This document shows positions 22,572 through 31,832 of a stretch of DNA of 47,029 nt, in pieces (position 1 is the first letter of the stretch; every line of letters begins with the position of its first letter). The notes below the pieces were generated by a model. It was not told the DNA's origin. It did not search any database and saw nothing but the letters and a program-made list of their open reading frames with translations. This DNA comes from Candidatus Coproplasma excrementavium (GTDB lineage: Bacteria > Bacillota > Clostridia > Christensenellales > Borkfalkiaceae). A program made the position numbers and the translations under genes. The DNA lies in the NCBI GenBank assembly GCA_018715195.1, contig DVMA01000047.1:1-47029 (forward strand). The letters run 5' to 3'.

Positions 22572-25269
22572 GGTAATTTTGCTTGAAGGGTTAGACTGTG
22601 CCTCCTGCGCCTCCGAATTGGAGGAAATTCTCTCCGCGGTAAAGGGCGTCAGCGATGTGTCTGTCGATTTTATCGGCCAGAAAGTGCGGCTTGACTGCGC
22701 AGACGAGAACGTGCTTGCCGAAGTCATAAAGCGTTGCAACGACTTTGAAGATGTAAAGGTGGTTGGCACTCAGCAGGGCAGAAATTCTTCGGAAAATTCA
22801 GCTCACGAGTCTTGCTGTAAGGAACATGCGCGCCGTGAAGGCAGTTCGTGCGGTTGCGGTCATGCTCACGCGGCCTGCGGCAACGGGCATAAACATGGTT
22901 CGGCCTGTTGTTCAACGCAGGGCGCGGCCGCGGAAAAAGGCAATGCGGGTACGCTCATAAAGCGTGAAATTCAGCTTGAAAATATAGATTGTGCCTCCTG
23001 CGCCTCCGAACTGGAGGAGCTGGTTGCGGGCATAGACGGCGTTGAAAATGCCGCAGTCGACTTCATAGCGCAGAAAGTGCGTTTCGAGTGTGCCGATGAC
23101 GCCACCGTGGAAGAGGTAAAAAAGTGCTGCGCGGGCTTTGAAGAGGTGCGCGTAGTCGAACCCGCCGAAACTTCGGAAGGAAACGAGCGCAAAATCAAGA
23201 TAAAGGGTCTGTGCTGCGCCAACTGCGGCAGGGAGCTGGAGGAAATTCTCAATAAAATTGATGGGGTTTCTGCAGTGGTGGACTTTGTGAACAGCACGAT
23301 AAAATTGAAGTGCGCAAGTGACGCCGCATATGAGCAGAGCATATATCAGATAACCCACTTTGAGGACGTAAAGATAGACGACGAAAAGAAACCCGCGGCA
23401 AAGAGCCTTGCAAGACAGCACATGCGCGAAATTATACAGATAGTAGTTTCCGCGGTGTTCTTCGTGCCCGCGCTTATTCTCAATCTTGTGGGCGGCAAGA
23501 CGGGCGTAATCGTATCCTATCCGCTGTTTGCCGTATCTTATCTTTCGGTCGGCTGGGAAGTGCTTGTAAATACCGTAAAAAACATCTCCAAGGGCCGCAT
23601 ATTCGACGAAAACTTTTTGATGACGATAGCCTCGCTAGCGGCCATAGTGCTCGGCATATTCTCCGGCGACGGCATTTACGAGGGCGTTGCGGTAATGCTC
23701 TTGTATCAGCTCGGCGAACTGTTGCAGTCCATTGCCGTAGGCTCTTCGCGTAACTCCATAGCAAAGCTTATGGACCTCAAAAGCGATACGGCGACAGTGC
23801 TCCGTGGCGGTCAGCAGGTTGTAATCAAGCCCGAGGAACTGGAAGTCGGCGACATTATGCTCATAAAGGCGGGCGAAAAGGTGCCCGCGGACGGCGTCAT
23901 AGTAAAGGGCGAAAGCTCGCTCGATATGCGTTCGCTCAACGGCGAATCTCTGCCCGCAGACGTAAAGGAAGGGCAGGAGATTCTGTCGGGTGCGATAAAC
24001 ATCTCCAAGGTACTCGAAGTAAAGGTAATAAGAAAGTATTCCGATTCGGCCGTGGCAAAGATACTCGACCTCGTGGAAAATTCCACGGCTAAAAAGGCCG
24101 CGCCCGAAAAGTTCATAACCAAATTCGCGAAGTACTATACCCCCGCGGTATGCGCAGCCGCTCTCATTGTGGCGGCCGTAGTTCCCACCATAATATGTGC
24201 GGTGAACGGTCTGTTTGCCTGGGCAACTTATTCAACGTGGATATCCAAGGCGCTGTCCTTCCTCGTAATATCCTGCCCCTGCGCGCTCGTCATCTCCGTG
24301 CCTCTGTCCTATTTCGGCGGCATAGGCAGGTGCGCAAAGTTCGGCATACTGGCCAAGGGTTCAACCTGTCTGGACGAACTCGCGCTTGCAACGGTGGCGG
24401 CGTTCGATAAGACGGGCACAATTACTGAAGGTTCGTTCAAGATTATAAAGTCCTCCTCCGAAGAGGCCGTGCAGATTGCCGCGGCGGCGGAAAAGTATTC
24501 TTCCCACCCTATAGCGGTGGCGTTCTCCTCGGTAACTTCAAAGTATTCTGCCGAAAATGCGGAGGAAGTTGCGGGCCGCGGCGTAAAGTGCACCATAGGC
24601 GGCAAGACGGCTCTCTGCGGCAACGCTGTAATGATGAAGGAAAACGGCGTGGAAATCGAGCAGACTGACAGCATCTACACCGTCATATATGTCGCGCTGG
24701 ACGGCAGGTTTGTCGGCAGCATAGAGATAGGCGACGGCATAAAGCCTGATGCAAAGGCGGCAATAGCTGTACTCAAGGCGCAGGGCGTCACGTACTGCAC
24801 AATGCTCACCGGCGACAACCCCGCAAGGGCTGCGGCTGTTGCAAAGGAAGTGGGTCTGGACGGCTACGAGGCCGGTCTGCTGCCCGACGGAAAGCTGGAA
24901 AAGGCCGAACAGCTTAAACAGCGCGGCAAGCTCATATATGTCGGCGACGGCATAAACGATGCGCCCGTAATGGCAGCCGCGGACTGCGCCGTGTCGATGG
25001 GTAAAGTAGGTTCGGATGCGGCAATTGAGGCCAGCGACGTCGTGCTTGTAACCGACAATCTCGAACTTCTGCCCAAGGGCAAAAAGATTGCAAGGGCCAC
25101 GCGTTCGATAGTGTTCCAGAACATAATAGGCTCTCTGCTCGTAAAGCTTGCGGTGATGGTGCTCGGCATAGCAATTCCCTCATTCCCGCTTATTCTTGCG
25201 GTTGTGGCGGATGTGGGCGTAATGCTTGTTGCCGTGCTCAACGCAATGCGCACAAAACTTGTAGGCTGA
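22564..25269 (+). CDS. P1B-type Zn/Cd/Pb-transporting ATPase with three HMA domains
   Basis: 901 residues from the ATG at 22564, inside the end of the repressor gene; AAAGGAG at 22546-22552. Three N-terminal HMA domains (about 2-65, 136-200, 215-280) carry LDCASCAS, IDCASCAS and LCCANCG. Between the first two lies a Cys/His-rich linker (about 80-120, for example SCGCGHAHAACGNGHKHG). The transport core has CPC at 571-573, phosphorylated Asp615 in DKTGTI, SSHPIAVAF, TGDNPA and GDGINDAPVM. These are P1B-2 (ZntA/CadA-like) features. It exports divalent soft metals from the cytoplasm, matching its zinc-type repressor. Three HMA domains is more than the usual one or two. Confidence 0.94.
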   Translation: MNKVILLEGLDCASCASELEEILSAVKGVSDVSVDFIGQKVRLDCADENVLAEVIKRCNDFEDVKVVGTQQGRNSSENSAHESCCKEHARREGSSCGCGHAHAACGNGHKHGSACCSTQGAAAEKGNAGTLIKREIQLENIDCASCASELEELVAGIDGVENAAVDFIAQKVRFECADDATVEEVKKCCAGFEEVRVVEPAETSEGNERKIKIKGLCCANCGRELEEILNKIDGVSAVVDFVNSTIKLKCASDAAYEQSIYQITHFEDVKIDDEKKPAAKSLARQHMREIIQIVVSAVFFVPALILNLVGGKTGVIVSYPLFAVSYLSVGWEVLVNTVKNISKGRIFDENFLMTIASLAAIVLGIFSGDGIYEGVAVMLLYQLGELLQSIAVGSSRNSIAKLMDLKSDTATVLRGGQQVVIKPEELEVGDIMLIKAGEKVPADGVIVKGESSLDMRSLNGESLPADVKEGQEILSGAINISKVLEVKVIRKYSDSAVAKILDLVENSTAKKAAPEKFITKFAKYYTPAVCAAALIVAAVVPTIICAVNGLFAWATYSTWISKALSFLVISCPCALVISVPLSYFGGIGRCAKFGILAKGSTCLDELALATVAAFDKTGTITEGSFKIIKSSSEEAVQIAAAAEKYSSHPIAVAFSSVTSKYSAENAEEVAGRGVKCTIGGKTALCGNAVMMKENGVEIEQTDSIYTVIYVALDGRFVGSIEIGDGIKPDAKAAIAVLKAQGVTYCTMLTGDNPARAAAVAKEVGLDGYEAGLLPDGKLEKAEQLKQRGKLIYVGDGINDAPVMAAADCAVSMGKVGSDAAIEASDVVLVTDNLELLPKGKKIARATRSIVFQNIIGSLLVKLAVMVLGIAIPSFPLILAVVADVGVMLVAVLNAMRTKLVG

Positions 25270-25280
25270 CAAAACTTAAA

Positions 25281-25314
25281 AAAGTCCCGACCTCTTTTCG
25301 TCGGGACTTTTTTT
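25281..25314 (+). terminator. Intrinsic terminator of the metal-resistance operon
   Basis: AAAGTCCCGAC (25281-25291), 8-nt loop, GTCGGGACTTT (25300-25310), then TTTT. Confidence 0.92.
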
Positions 25315-25491
25315 ATAAACGGCAGAATGCGCGGCATAACATACGGCGTTTTATGCGCTTCTGCACCCCTGCGTATGCGCAAACTGCGGCCCGGTACGAC
25401 ATAAAATATCGCCTGAAGACGGTATATTGCCGCGTACGCGCGGGAAAATTTTCCTTATTAACAAAATATTTCAATTTTTGCAAGAAAACGA

Positions 25492-25521
25492 TTGTACATA
25501 TCGCCCCGAATGTAGTAAAAT
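25492..25521 (+). promoter_or_regulatory. Probable promoter of secA
   Basis: TTGTAC (25492-25497), 18 bp, TAAAAT (25516-25521). A moderate match. The DNA from 25315 to 25491 shows nothing else. Confidence 0.45.
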
Positions 25522-25590
25522 ATAAAGCGGATTATAATGTTACGTCTATATCCGGAATTTCCAATCGGATACCGGTTTTAAGGAGTTTAA

Positions 25591-28500
25591 ATGGGACTTA
25601 TCAGCTATATTCTCGGCTCCGACAGCAGACAGGCTGTCAAAAAGCTCAACAAGCTTGCGCTTAAAGTAGAGGAGCTCGAACCCAAGTACCAGAGCATGAC
25701 GGATGAGCAGCTCAAAGACCAGACCCGCGTTTTAAAGGAAAGACTTTCCAAGGGCGAAACGCTTGACGACATAATGTTCGATGCGTTTGCCGCACTCAGG
25801 GAGGCCAGCTGGCGCGTTCTCAAAATGAAGCATTTCCACGTTCAGATAATGGGCGGCATCTGCCTGCACCAGGGACGTATTGCAGAAATGCGCACAGGTG
25901 AAGGCAAAACGCTTGTATCTACGTTGCCTGCATACCTCAACGCGCTCACGGACAAGGGCGTTCACATAGTAACCGTCAACGATTACCTCGCCAAGCGTGA
26001 CGCCGAGTGGATGGGCAAAGTTCACAAGTTCATGGGTCTTACCGTGGGCGTCGTAGTGCCCGGCATGGACGACAACCAGAAGAAACAGGCATACGCCTGC
26101 GACATCGTGTACGGCACCAACAACGAACTCGGTTTCGACTACCTGCGCGATAACTTAAAGACTTCTATCTCCGCAATGGTCCAGCGCGAGCTCAACTTCT
26201 GCATAATCGACGAAGTTGACTCCATTTTAATAGATGAAGCGCGTACCCCTCTCATAATTTCAGGCCGCGGCGGCGAAAGCTCCAAGCTGTACGAAGATGT
26301 GGACAGGTTTGTCCGCACGCTCAACGGCGGTTTCGACGACGATAAAAAGGACGCTGAAAAGAAGGCTCCTTCCAAAAAGAAGAAGGACCTTTCCAAGGAG
26401 GAGCAGGAGGCCAACGACCGTCTTGCCGCCATCCTTGAAGAGATGGAAAACTGGGACTATATAATCGACCGCAAGGAAAAGTCGGTAACCATAACCGAAA
26501 AGGGCGCGGAGAAGGCTGAAAGATTCTTCGGCATAGCAAACCTTGCCGACATAGAGAACGCCGACCTCAACCACCACATACAGCAGGCGCTCAAGGCGCA
26601 CGAACTGTTCAAGCGCGACGAGGACTATATCGTATCCCCCGAGGGCGAAATTCTCATCGTCGATGAATTCACCGGCCGTCTTATGAACGGCAGGCGCTAT
26701 TCGGACGGTCTGCACCAGGCGATAGAGGCTAAGGAACATGTAAAGGTGCGCAACGAGAACAAGACTCACGCAACCGTAACCTTCCAGAACTACTTCCGTC
26801 TTTACAATAAACTTTCGGGCATGACCGGTACGGCAAAGACCGAAGAGGCCGAATTCCGTACCATATACTCCCTGGACGTAGTTGAAATACCCACCAACAA
26901 GCCCGTTCAGCGTAAGGATTACGCGGACATGATCTACTCCACGGTGGAAGGCAAAAAGCGCGCCATAGTCAATGAAATTGTAGAGCGCCACGCAAAGGGA
27001 CAGCCCATTCTTATAGGTACCGTAACGGTAGACAAGTCGGAGGAAATTTCCAGACTGCTCCGCCGCAACGGCGTAAAGCACAATATCCTCAACGCAAAGA
27101 ACCACGAGCGCGAGGCTGAAATAGTTGCCCAGGCGGGCAGGTTCGGCGCCGTAACAATCGCCACCAACATGGCGGGCCGTGGTACCGATATACTGCTCGG
27201 CGGTAACGCCGAATACCTTGCCAAAAAGCGCATGAGGGAAGAGGGCTACGAGCACGACATGATAGAAGTGGCCATCTCCTATGCCGACAGGCAGTTCACC
27301 GAAGAGGAGCAGAAGGCGCGTGACCGCTATGCCGAACTGTACGCAAAGTTCAAGGCGGAGACCGATGCCGAAAAAGTAAAGGTTATAGAGGCGGGCGGCC
27401 TCTGCATAATCGGTACGGAAAGGCACGAAAGCCGCCGTATAGATAACCAGCTCCGCGGCCGTGCGGGACGTCAGGGCGACCCCGGCGTATCCATATTCTA
27501 TATCTCGCTGGAAGACGACCTTGCTAAGCGTTTCGGCGGCGAAAGGATAAAGGCAATTTACAACGCATTCAAACTTGATGAGGACCAGTGCCTCCAGTCC
27601 AGGATGCTCTCCCGTAGCATAGAGAACGCGCAGAAGGCAATCGAAGGCAGGAACTTCGCCATCCGTAAGCGCACGCTGCAGTACGACGAAGTAATGAACG
27701 AACAGCGCAAAACCATCTATGGCGAGCGTCTGAAAGTGCTCAAGGGCGAGGACGTACACGAGCAGATGCTCAAGTACATTCCCGACTATATAGAAAAGGT
27801 TGTTGCGGAGACGGTAAATACCGACGCAATGCCTGAAAAGTGGGATGAAGAGGCGCTCAACGAGGCGCTTAAAACAAAGGTATATCCCGACGAATGCACC
27901 TTTGAAATCACCCGCGAAATGCTCGAACGCTGGGACTACCAGAAGGCCATCAAGCGCATATCCAAGGAAGTTATCGAAGCTTACGAGCAGAAGATTGTCA
28001 ACATCAAAAACGAAACACACGGTCAGGTCGACTATCACCAGATAGAGCGCAACGAACTGCTCCGCAGCGTTGACCGCAACTGGATTGACCACATCGACGC
28101 AATGGACCAGCTGAGGAAAGGCATAGGCCTCCGCGGCTACGCCCAGCAGGACCCCGTAATCGCCTACAAGCAGGAAGGCTACGAAATGTTTACAGAAATG
28201 ATAGACCGCGTTCAGACGACTACCATTTCAAGACTTCTCAAGGGCAGAATCGTCCGCGTGCGCCCCGGAATGTTCCCCGGCCGCAGACCCATGCCCATGC
28301 CCGCTCCCGCAGCAAAGCAGATACCTTCCGCTCCCGCGCAGCCTGTTGCTCAGCATGAGGAAAAGGCAGAAGAGCCCGCAAAGCAGAAAGCTGACGAAGA
28401 GGTCAATGCTCCCGCAGAAACGGCTGCACAGCCTGCTCCTTCGCAGCAGGAAGAGCCCGCCGCTCCCTCGTTTGTCGGCAGCGGACTTGCAACCAAGCCT

Positions 28501-28638
28501 CAGGAGTTTACTCCCGACCCCACGGGCAAGCTCAATCCCCTTGTAAAGGGTAAAAAGGAGCCCGGCCGCAACGACCCCTGTCCCTGCGGCAGCGGCAAAA
28601 AGTATAAGGATTGCTGCTACTGGAAGGACCACAAGTAA
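25591..28638 (+). CDS. secA: Preprotein translocase ATPase SecA
   Basis: 1015 residues, longer than the ~840-900 usual for SecA. Motor motifs: Walker A GEGKT (103-107), DEVD (207-210), GTDILLGG near 530, and RIDNQLRGRAGRQGDPG near 620. The C-terminal zinc domain CPCGSGKKYKDCCYW binds SecB or ribosomes in known SecAs. Extra length comes from a Lys/Glu-rich insert in the preprotein cross-linking domain (about 251-280), an insert between LLGGN and the second nucleotide-binding motif (about 538-605), and a Pro/Ala-rich linker (about 900-975) before the zinc domain. AAGGAG is well placed upstream. It drives export through SecYEG. prfB follows, a common Bacillota neighbour. Confidence 0.97.
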   Translation: MGLISYILGSDSRQAVKKLNKLALKVEELEPKYQSMTDEQLKDQTRVLKERLSKGETLDDIMFDAFAALREASWRVLKMKHFHVQIMGGICLHQGRIAEMRTGEGKTLVSTLPAYLNALTDKGVHIVTVNDYLAKRDAEWMGKVHKFMGLTVGVVVPGMDDNQKKQAYACDIVYGTNNELGFDYLRDNLKTSISAMVQRELNFCIIDEVDSILIDEARTPLIISGRGGESSKLYEDVDRFVRTLNGGFDDDKKDAEKKAPSKKKKDLSKEEQEANDRLAAILEEMENWDYIIDRKEKSVTITEKGAEKAERFFGIANLADIENADLNHHIQQALKAHELFKRDEDYIVSPEGEILIVDEFTGRLMNGRRYSDGLHQAIEAKEHVKVRNENKTHATVTFQNYFRLYNKLSGMTGTAKTEEAEFRTIYSLDVVEIPTNKPVQRKDYADMIYSTVEGKKRAIVNEIVERHAKGQPILIGTVTVDKSEEISRLLRRNGVKHNILNAKNHEREAEIVAQAGRFGAVTIATNMAGRGTDILLGGNAEYLAKKRMREEGYEHDMIEVAISYADRQFTEEEQKARDRYAELYAKFKAETDAEKVKVIEAGGLCIIGTERHESRRIDNQLRGRAGRQGDPGVSIFYISLEDDLAKRFGGERIKAIYNAFKLDEDQCLQSRMLSRSIENAQKAIEGRNFAIRKRTLQYDEVMNEQRKTIYGERLKVLKGEDVHEQMLKYIPDYIEKVVAETVNTDAMPEKWDEEALNEALKTKVYPDECTFEITREMLERWDYQKAIKRISKEVIEAYEQKIVNIKNETHGQVDYHQIERNELLRSVDRNWIDHIDAMDQLRKGIGLRGYAQQDPVIAYKQEGYEMFTEMIDRVQTTTISRLLKGRIVRVRPGMFPGRRPMPMPAPAAKQIPSAPAQPVAQHEEKAEEPAKQKADEEVNAPAETAAQPAPSQQEEPAAPSFVGSGLATKPQEFTPDPTGKLNPLVKGKKEPGRNDPCPCGSGKKYKDCCYWKDHK

Positions 28639-28663
28639 TTGAAATTATCTCCCCGTATATGCC

Positions 28664-28700
28664 GTTAGTTTCGGCATATATGCGGGTCAATTCCCATAAA
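28664..28700 (+). repeat. Dispersed CATATG-core intergenic repeat, copy C
   Basis: Begins GTTAGTTTCGGCATATATGC and continues GGGTCAATTCCCATAAA, 26 bp after the secA stop. Together with CCCG at 28652 it can form a hairpin, but no T-run follows. Confidence 0.5.
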
Positions 28701-28759
28701 AGGCCGCTTTTGCGGCAATGAATGCAGGGCGCCGAGGCGTTCTGTCACAGAGAGTATTT

Positions 28760-29860
28760 ATGTTCAAAGCAGACGATTACAGATTAAGGCTAAAATCGCT
28801 TTCGGAAACGCTTGCCGAAGCAAAATACGCGCTGGATATAGATAACATCGGCGCAAAACTTGAAGAGCTCAAAGCCGAGCAGGAAAAGCCCGAAGTTTGG
28901 AACGACCTTGAAAAGTCCAAGCATATCGGCAGAGAAATCTCCGTAATAGAGGGCAAAATGGCCGCCTACAAAAAGGGCGAAAGCGCTTTAAACGACGCGC
29001 TCGCCTTTGTCGACCTCATCGAGGAGGCGGACGACGAAACGCTTATACCCGAGCTTGAAAAAATGATAAAGGCCGCCGAGGACGACATAGAGGAAATGCG
29101 CATAAAGGCGCTGCTCAAGGGCAAGTATGACGCAAACAACGCCATACTCAGCCTTCACGCGGGCGCAGGCGGCACGGAGGCGTGCGACTGGACGCAGATG
29201 CTCTACCGCATGTACCAGCGCTACTGCGAAAAATCGGGCTTTAAGGTTACCGAGCTCGACCGCGAAGACGGCGACGAGGCCGGCATAAAGAGCGTAAGTT
29301 TCAAGGTTGAAGGCGAAAACGCATACGGCTTTTTAAAGGCGGAAAAGGGCGTGCACAGACTTGTGCGCATCTCCCCGTTCGACAGCAATAAGCGCCGCCA
29401 TACTTCCTTTGCCTCGCTTGAAGTTATGCCCGAAGTCGATGACGACAACGAAATTCAGATTCGCGACGAAGATATAAGAATAGACGTGTACCGCTCCTCT
29501 GGTGCAGGCGGCCAGAAGGTCAACAAGACAGAAACGGCCATAAGAATTACCCACTTCCCCACGGGCATAGTGGTAACCTGCCAGAACGAGCGCAGCCAGT
29601 TGCAGAACAAGGCAATGGCCTTCCAGTATCTGCGTGCCAAACTGCTCGAACGTCAGATTGCAGACCGCGAGGCGGCCGATGCCGAGCTCAAGGGCGAAAT
29701 CAAAAAGATAGAGTGGGGCAGTCAGATACGTTCCTACGTGTTCTGCCCGTACACACTCGTAAAGGACCATCGCACGGGTTACGAAATGACGGATATCCAG
29801 GCGGTGATGGACGGCGACATTCAGGGCTTTATCATAGACTACCTCAAAAAGGCTGGCTGA
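28760..29860 (+). CDS. prfB: Peptide chain release factor 2
   Basis: 366 residues from the ATG at 28760; starting there (MFKADDYRLRLKSL) matches known RF2 N-termini and gives SPF at 205-207 and GGQ at 250-252, the E. coli numbering. An upstream in-frame ATG at 28718 would add 14 unrelated residues. RF2 recognises UAA and UGA through SPF and releases the peptide through GGQ. The N-terminal helices are read in one open frame: no in-frame UGA and no CUUUGAC shift site is present, so the programmed +1 frameshift autoregulation of E. coli RF2 is absent. The upstream site is a weak AGAGAG. Confidence 0.95.
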   Translation: MFKADDYRLRLKSLSETLAEAKYALDIDNIGAKLEELKAEQEKPEVWNDLEKSKHIGREISVIEGKMAAYKKGESALNDALAFVDLIEEADDETLIPELEKMIKAAEDDIEEMRIKALLKGKYDANNAILSLHAGAGGTEACDWTQMLYRMYQRYCEKSGFKVTELDREDGDEAGIKSVSFKVEGENAYGFLKAEKGVHRLVRISPFDSNKRRHTSFASLEVMPEVDDDNEIQIRDEDIRIDVYRSSGAGGQKVNKTETAIRITHFPTGIVVTCQNERSQLQNKAMAFQYLRAKLLERQIADREAADAELKGEIKKIEWGSQIRSYVFCPYTLVKDHRTGYEMTDIQAVMDGDIQGFIIDYLKKAG

Positions 29861-30012
29861 TAAAGTTCTGCAAAGCCAATATGCGCTATGTGCAAGCGGC
29901 GGCAAAATAAATCTTTCGGGTTTAATGCCGCCTTTGAAATGCTTGCATTGAGCATAACAGAACAGCAAATTGCCGTGCAATGCGCGGCTGAATAAAGTAA
30001 GGAGGGGATATC

Positions 30013-30471
30013 ATGGCGGAAAACGCTAATATTTCTGAAAAGTGTATGTATCTTGCCCGCAAGGTAGTCGGTTTAGGCACGGCCATCAACGGCAGAAGAA
30101 ACGCGCAGATACTCTTTTCGCAGCTCTGCGAAGCAACAAGCGACCTCGGTGCGGGGCTCAGCGCAATTAACTATCTGCCTGCGCGTTCAATGCGTTCGCA
30201 GCAGTCTATTGAAATGGTCAAGTGCGCGCAGAAAGTAATTTTCATGCTCAATCTTGCCCTTCGCGAAGGCGTGTTCCTCAAAAAGCCCACAACCGAAGCG
30301 CTCAATCTTGCCATATCGGTAGCCAACGATATAAACGCACTCGTTCAGGCATATGTTACGGGCGCTCCCGCTCCCGCCGTGGGCGAAGTATCTGCCCCGT
30401 CCGATTCCGCAGAAGAGGGTGATGAAAAGCCTTCCGACCCCGATGGTTTCAACGCCCCTTACGAAGGCTGA
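30013..30471 (+). CDS. Small helical protein, four-helix-bundle-like
   Basis: 152 residues. About 115 residues look almost entirely alpha-helical (KCMYLARKVVGLGTAING, LFSQLCEATSDLGAGLSAIN, SIEMVKCAQKVIFMLNLALR, TEALNLAISVANDINALVQA), arranged as four helices. This resembles the four-helix-bundle (23S rRNA intervening-sequence protein/bAvd) group, although similarity is by fold pattern only. An acidic Pro/Ala tail follows (GAPAPAVGE to the end). AGGAGGGG gives a strong start. No operon partner; tsaD begins 152 bp later. The function cannot be assigned. Confidence 0.7.
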   Translation: MAENANISEKCMYLARKVVGLGTAINGRRNAQILFSQLCEATSDLGAGLSAINYLPARSMRSQQSIEMVKCAQKVIFMLNLALREGVFLKKPTTEALNLAISVANDINALVQAYVTGAPAPAVGEVSAPSDSAEEGDEKPSDPDGFNAPYEG

Positions 30472-30476
30472 ACACC

Positions 30477-30513
30477 GTTAATCGGGCCATATGTCCGCAC
30501 CAATTTCAGTAAA
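30477..30513 (+). repeat. Dispersed CATATG-core intergenic repeat, copy D
   Basis: Begins GTTAATCGGGCCATATGTCC and continues GCACCAATTTCAGTAAA, 5 bp after a stop codon. Similarity with copy B continues for about 40 more bases. Confidence 0.5.
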
Positions 30514-30585
30514 AGCTGCAGTCGCAAAGTCTGTGGCAGTGGTTTTGTGCGGCAATTTTAAAACATTCCACAAGAAATAATTAAC

Positions 30586-30610
30586 GTGCGGCGCGCAACC
30601 TGCGCCGCAC
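30586..30610 (+). other. Hairpin just upstream of tsaD
   Basis: GTGCGGCGC (30586-30594), 7-nt loop, GCGCCGCAC (30602-30610), 13 nt before the tsaD ATG at 30624. The following TTCGGTTTATATT is only weakly T-rich, so it may be a leaky terminator or a translation-affecting structure. Confidence 0.4.
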
Positions 30611-30623
30611 TTCGGTTTATATT

Positions 30624-31667
30624 ATGTACGATAAAAGTAAGTTTACGGTAAAGGCCGAACCCGTAATGCTCGGCATAGAATCCAGTTGCGACGAAACGGC
30701 TTGCGCAATTCTTCGCGGCAGAAAAATAATTGCAAACCGCATAATATCCTCCGCGGCGGAGCAGGCAAAGTACGGCGGCGTAGTCCCCGAAATTGCCTCG
30801 CGCATGCATACCGAGGCGGTGGACGAGGTGGTGCGCCAGGCGCTTGAAGACGCCAATCTTCAACCCTCCGATATAGACTGTGTGGCCGCAACGTACGGCG
30901 CGGGTCTGCTCGGCGCGCTGCTTGTCGGCCTGTCGTTTGCAAAGGCGTTTGCCTTTTCGCTCAACGTTCCGTTCATTGCGGTAAACCATATCCGCGGCCA
31001 CATTGCCGCCGCCTACCTTGACAAGCCCGACTTAAAGCCGCCTTTTATAACTCTTCTTGCAAGCGGCGGACATACGGCCATACTCTATACCCGCTCGTTC
31101 ACGCAGTTCAGCGTGCTTGCATCCACTTCGGACGACGCCGCGGGCGAGGCGTTCGATAAGTGCGCCCGCGTGCTTGGACTTCCCTATCCGGGCGGCCCTT
31201 CGGTGCAGAAACTTGCGGAAAGCGGCAAACCTTCAGTAAATCTTCCCTCCGCGCTCGTAAAAAATTCAACGCAGCTGCGTTTTTCGTACAGCGGACTCAA
31301 GACGGCGGTCATAAATGCCGTCCACAACGCAGAGCAGAGGGGCGAGCAGATAAATTTTGCCGACGTCGCCGCGTCTTTCCAGCGTGCGGCCGTTGACCCT
31401 CTTGTCAAAAAGACGGTGGAACTCGCCAAAAAGTACGGCGTAAAAACCGTGACGGCGGGCGGCGGAGTTATCGCCAACGGCTATCTTCGCCAGAGCCTTA
31501 CCGAGGCCTGTCAGAAGGCGGGACTGGAACTTGTCCTTCCCGCAAAAAAATACTGCACTGATAATGCCGCAATGATTGCCTCGGAGGGACTCAACCAGTA
31601 CATGGCGGGCAACTTTTCCGACCTGGACGTAAACGCCGCGGCTGCCATTCCCCTCCAGCAGGACTGA
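30624..31667 (+). CDS. tsaD: tRNA N6-threonylcarbamoyladenosine transferase TsaD
   Basis: 347 residues. Transfers threonylcarbamoyl to A37 of ANN-decoding tRNAs together with TsaB and TsaE. Signature motifs: MLGIESSCDETACAIL at the start of the ASKHA fold, the metal-binding NHIRGHIAAA, LASGGHTAI, GEAFDKCARVLGLPYPGGP and TAGGGVIANG. Homologues usually begin at MLGIESSC-like sequence, which would correspond to the ATG at 30666 (AAAGG upstream). The 30624 start adds 14 residues and lacks a good ribosome binding site, so 30666 is a real alternative. No tsaB or tsaE lies beside it. Confidence 0.94.
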   Translation: MYDKSKFTVKAEPVMLGIESSCDETACAILRGRKIIANRIISSAAEQAKYGGVVPEIASRMHTEAVDEVVRQALEDANLQPSDIDCVAATYGAGLLGALLVGLSFAKAFAFSLNVPFIAVNHIRGHIAAAYLDKPDLKPPFITLLASGGHTAILYTRSFTQFSVLASTSDDAAGEAFDKCARVLGLPYPGGPSVQKLAESGKPSVNLPSALVKNSTQLRFSYSGLKTAVINAVHNAEQRGEQINFADVAASFQRAAVDPLVKKTVELAKKYGVKTVTAGGGVIANGYLRQSLTEACQKAGLELVLPAKKYCTDNAAMIASEGLNQYMAGNFSDLDVNAAAAIPLQQD

Positions 31668-31797
31668 ATAAAAACTCGTTTCGCCGCAAGCCTGAGCGGA
31701 TAGTGCGCAAACTCTGCAACCTTTTCATAAGCAGATTTTTGCGGCGGTTCAGTTTCGGCGGCGTAAAGCTGCATAAATTTAAAATCCTTCAAAACGC

Positions 31798-31826
31798 TTT
31801 ACAAATTTTGCGGCGTTTTGTATAAT
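31798..31826 (+). promoter_or_regulatory. Promoter of the ileS T-box transcript
   Basis: TTTACA (31798-31803), 17 bp, TATAAT (31821-31826). It sets transcription start near 31833. Confidence 0.78.
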
Positions 31827-31832
31827 AATATC

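Noticed and set aside
26260-28092. Minus-strand open frame of 610 codons opposite secA
   Set aside because: The sense strand has complete SecA motifs. The antisense frame is open because the sense codons avoid the triplets that would create stops.
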